The notes beneath the pieces were generated by a model, which saw only the letters and a program-made list of their open reading frames with translations, made no database searches and was not told where the DNA came from. Of a DNA stretch of 64,000 nucleotides, positions 63,159 to 64,000 are shown in pieces. This stretch comes from Meira nashicola (lineage: Eukaryota > Basidiomycota > Exobasidiomycetes > Exobasidiales > Brachybasidiaceae): the NCBI GenBank assembly GCA_001600355.1, contig BCJU01000001.1, positions 2,377,178-2,441,177 of the forward strand. Reading direction: 5' to 3'. Within the stretch, counting starts at the first letter, position 1; each line of letters starts with the position of its first letter. The position numbers were made by a program, and so were the translations under genes.

Positions 63159-64000
63159 TTATTCTATTGACTCTTCATTTTCGGGATCTCTTATCCTTCT
63201 GAAAGCGGCGAACCACTTACTGCCTTTATTTCGAATAACTTTTTGTCCTTCTTCTGTTGCGTTCCAAACCGCATCAACGCAAACGTCGTGCTTTAAAAAT
63301 GGATCGTCGTCCGGTATTCTCTCAAAAAGCGGAAATGCGGTCAAATGTTTTACCATCCAAACGTGTAAATCTTCCACGTCTGTGATTGTATACAAGATAC
63401 CGTCTGGTCGTAAAATGTAAGCATATTCTGCTAAAAGGGTAGGAGAAATGATTCGATTTTTTGATTTACGTTGTTTAAAGTGGGGATCTGGATGAAGGAA
63501 GAATAATTTGGATAATTGACCTTTTTGGAAAAAGTTTGGTAAATGTTTCATTGCATTTACTCGCATTGCTGAAATATTGTCATAATTACCCGCAATATTG
63601 GGTGCATCTTTAACCATTGAAGTATTGATCTCTGTTTCTGATGGACCTTCTTCGCTATTCTTGTTTGATGCATCATCCAAACGAGCCTTCTTGTTGGTAT
63701 TATCATCATGATTCTCTTGAGATGGTTGAAGTGCATGACTTGCTTTTCTCAAAACTTGAACTTTATCGTGCACATATTGAGTGACTGATGTCCTGATCTC
63801 CATTCCGACCATTAACTTTTCAGGAAAGTGAGGTGCAAGATAAAACAACAGTCCTCCAAATCCACATCCAATATCCGCAAATTCCACTTTCGCAACAGCT
63901 TCTTCCGTATGCCCTTGCTTGCCTGACGGTATCCTTGTTGGAAAGTGAAAATGCCAATCCATTAATTCAGGTTTAGAAGGATAAACAACATTATGATCCG
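63159..64000 (-). CDS. TRM8: tRNA (guanine-N7)-methyltransferase catalytic subunit, 5' end missing
   Basis: Trm8/METTL1 makes m7G46 in tRNA together with Trm82. The frame continues through the Met at 63962 to the window edge (reading DHNVVYPSKPELMDWHFHFP), so the gene is cut at its 5' end; 280 codons are present, including the stop. The SAM-binding motif is VEFADIGCGFGGLLFYLAP with VGMEIRTSV. The family motif HPDPHFKQRKSKNRI and LLAEYAYILRPDGILYTITD follow, and the C-terminus has the GSKWFAAFRR end. A charged insert of about 40 residues (KKARLDDASNKNSEEGPSE region) lies between the SAM motif and the HPDPH block. Confidence 0.95.
   Translation of the reverse strand, partial: DHNVVYPSKPELMDWHFHFPTRIPSGKQGHTEEAVAKVEFADIGCGFGGLLFYLAPHFPEKLMVGMEIRTSVTQYVHDKVQVLRKASHALQPSQENHDDNTNKKARLDDASNKNSEEGPSETEINTSMVKDAPNIAGNYDNISAMRVNAMKHLPNFFQKGQLSKLFFLHPDPHFKQRKSKNRIISPTLLAEYAYILRPDGILYTITDVEDLHVWMVKHLTAFPLFERIPDDDPFLKHDVCVDAVWNATEEGQKVIRNKGSKWFAAFRRIRDPENEESIE

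Overview
This window is 64 kb of nuclear DNA from a fungus, most likely a basidiomycete. The genes are eukaryotic and dense, lie on both strands without operons, and are mostly single-exon. The few introns I can place are short (65-106 nt, plus one inferred at about 400 nt), with GTGAGT-like donors, NAG acceptors and no bacterial signals. Base composition leans to AT (around 40% GC by eye, not computed). The gene content (GPI8, EFR3, Sfh1/Snf5, Zn2Cys6 factor, YAT permease, SEC66, Cps1-like GT2, fungal hybrid histidine kinase) is fungal. Few introns with GTGAGT donors would suit Ustilaginomycotina or a similar lineage, but I cannot name the species. Several long reading frames only appear to start at TTG or GTG; I moved these starts to the first suitable ATG or to a spliced first exon.

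Layout: 1-1834 holds an AT-rich, gene-poor stretch with a 64-bp minisatellite interrupted by a 625-base assembly gap. Then come GPI8 (+), PRE8 (-), ISU1 (+), HTS1 (+), a KRE9-like GPI-anchored wall protein (+), two unrecognised proteins (9.6-12.3 kb), EFR3 (-), a three-exon unrecognised basic protein (16.5-17.7 kb), a gene-free AT-rich island, a YAT amino-acid permease (+), a disordered protein (22-23.5 kb), SEC66 (-), PP2A-B56/RTS1 (+), a coiled-coil protein (-), a Ure2-like GST (+) facing NAS6 (-), a SNF5-family subunit (-), KIN28/CDK7 (+), arginyl-tRNA synthetase (+), a SUN-domain protein (-), an MMC1-like degenerate dynamin-family mitochondrial protein (+), a Zn2Cys6 factor with a 29-glutamine run (+), a Cps1/hyaluronan-synthase-like GT2 enzyme (+), three tandem small secreted proline-tailed proteins (-), a disordered acidic protein (-), a GAF-containing hybrid histidine kinase (+) and the 3' part of TRM8 (-).

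The genes are ordinary housekeeping genes with no shared pathway. Two loose themes recur: mitochondrial function (ISU1, dual-form HTS1, probably dual-form RRS1, MMC1-like) and the secretory or cell-surface route (GPI8, a likely GPI-anchored client, SEC66, EFR3, GT2, small secreted proteins).

The most unusual stretch is 52.8-55.1 kb. A roughly 0.7-0.9 kb unit is present three times. Each copy encodes a short secreted protein whose signal peptide and spacer are conserved (153 nt identical between copies 1 and 2). The GC-rich proline tail just before the stop is different in every copy. A decayed fragment of the neighbouring GT2 gene and the 3' half of a tRNA lie between the copies.
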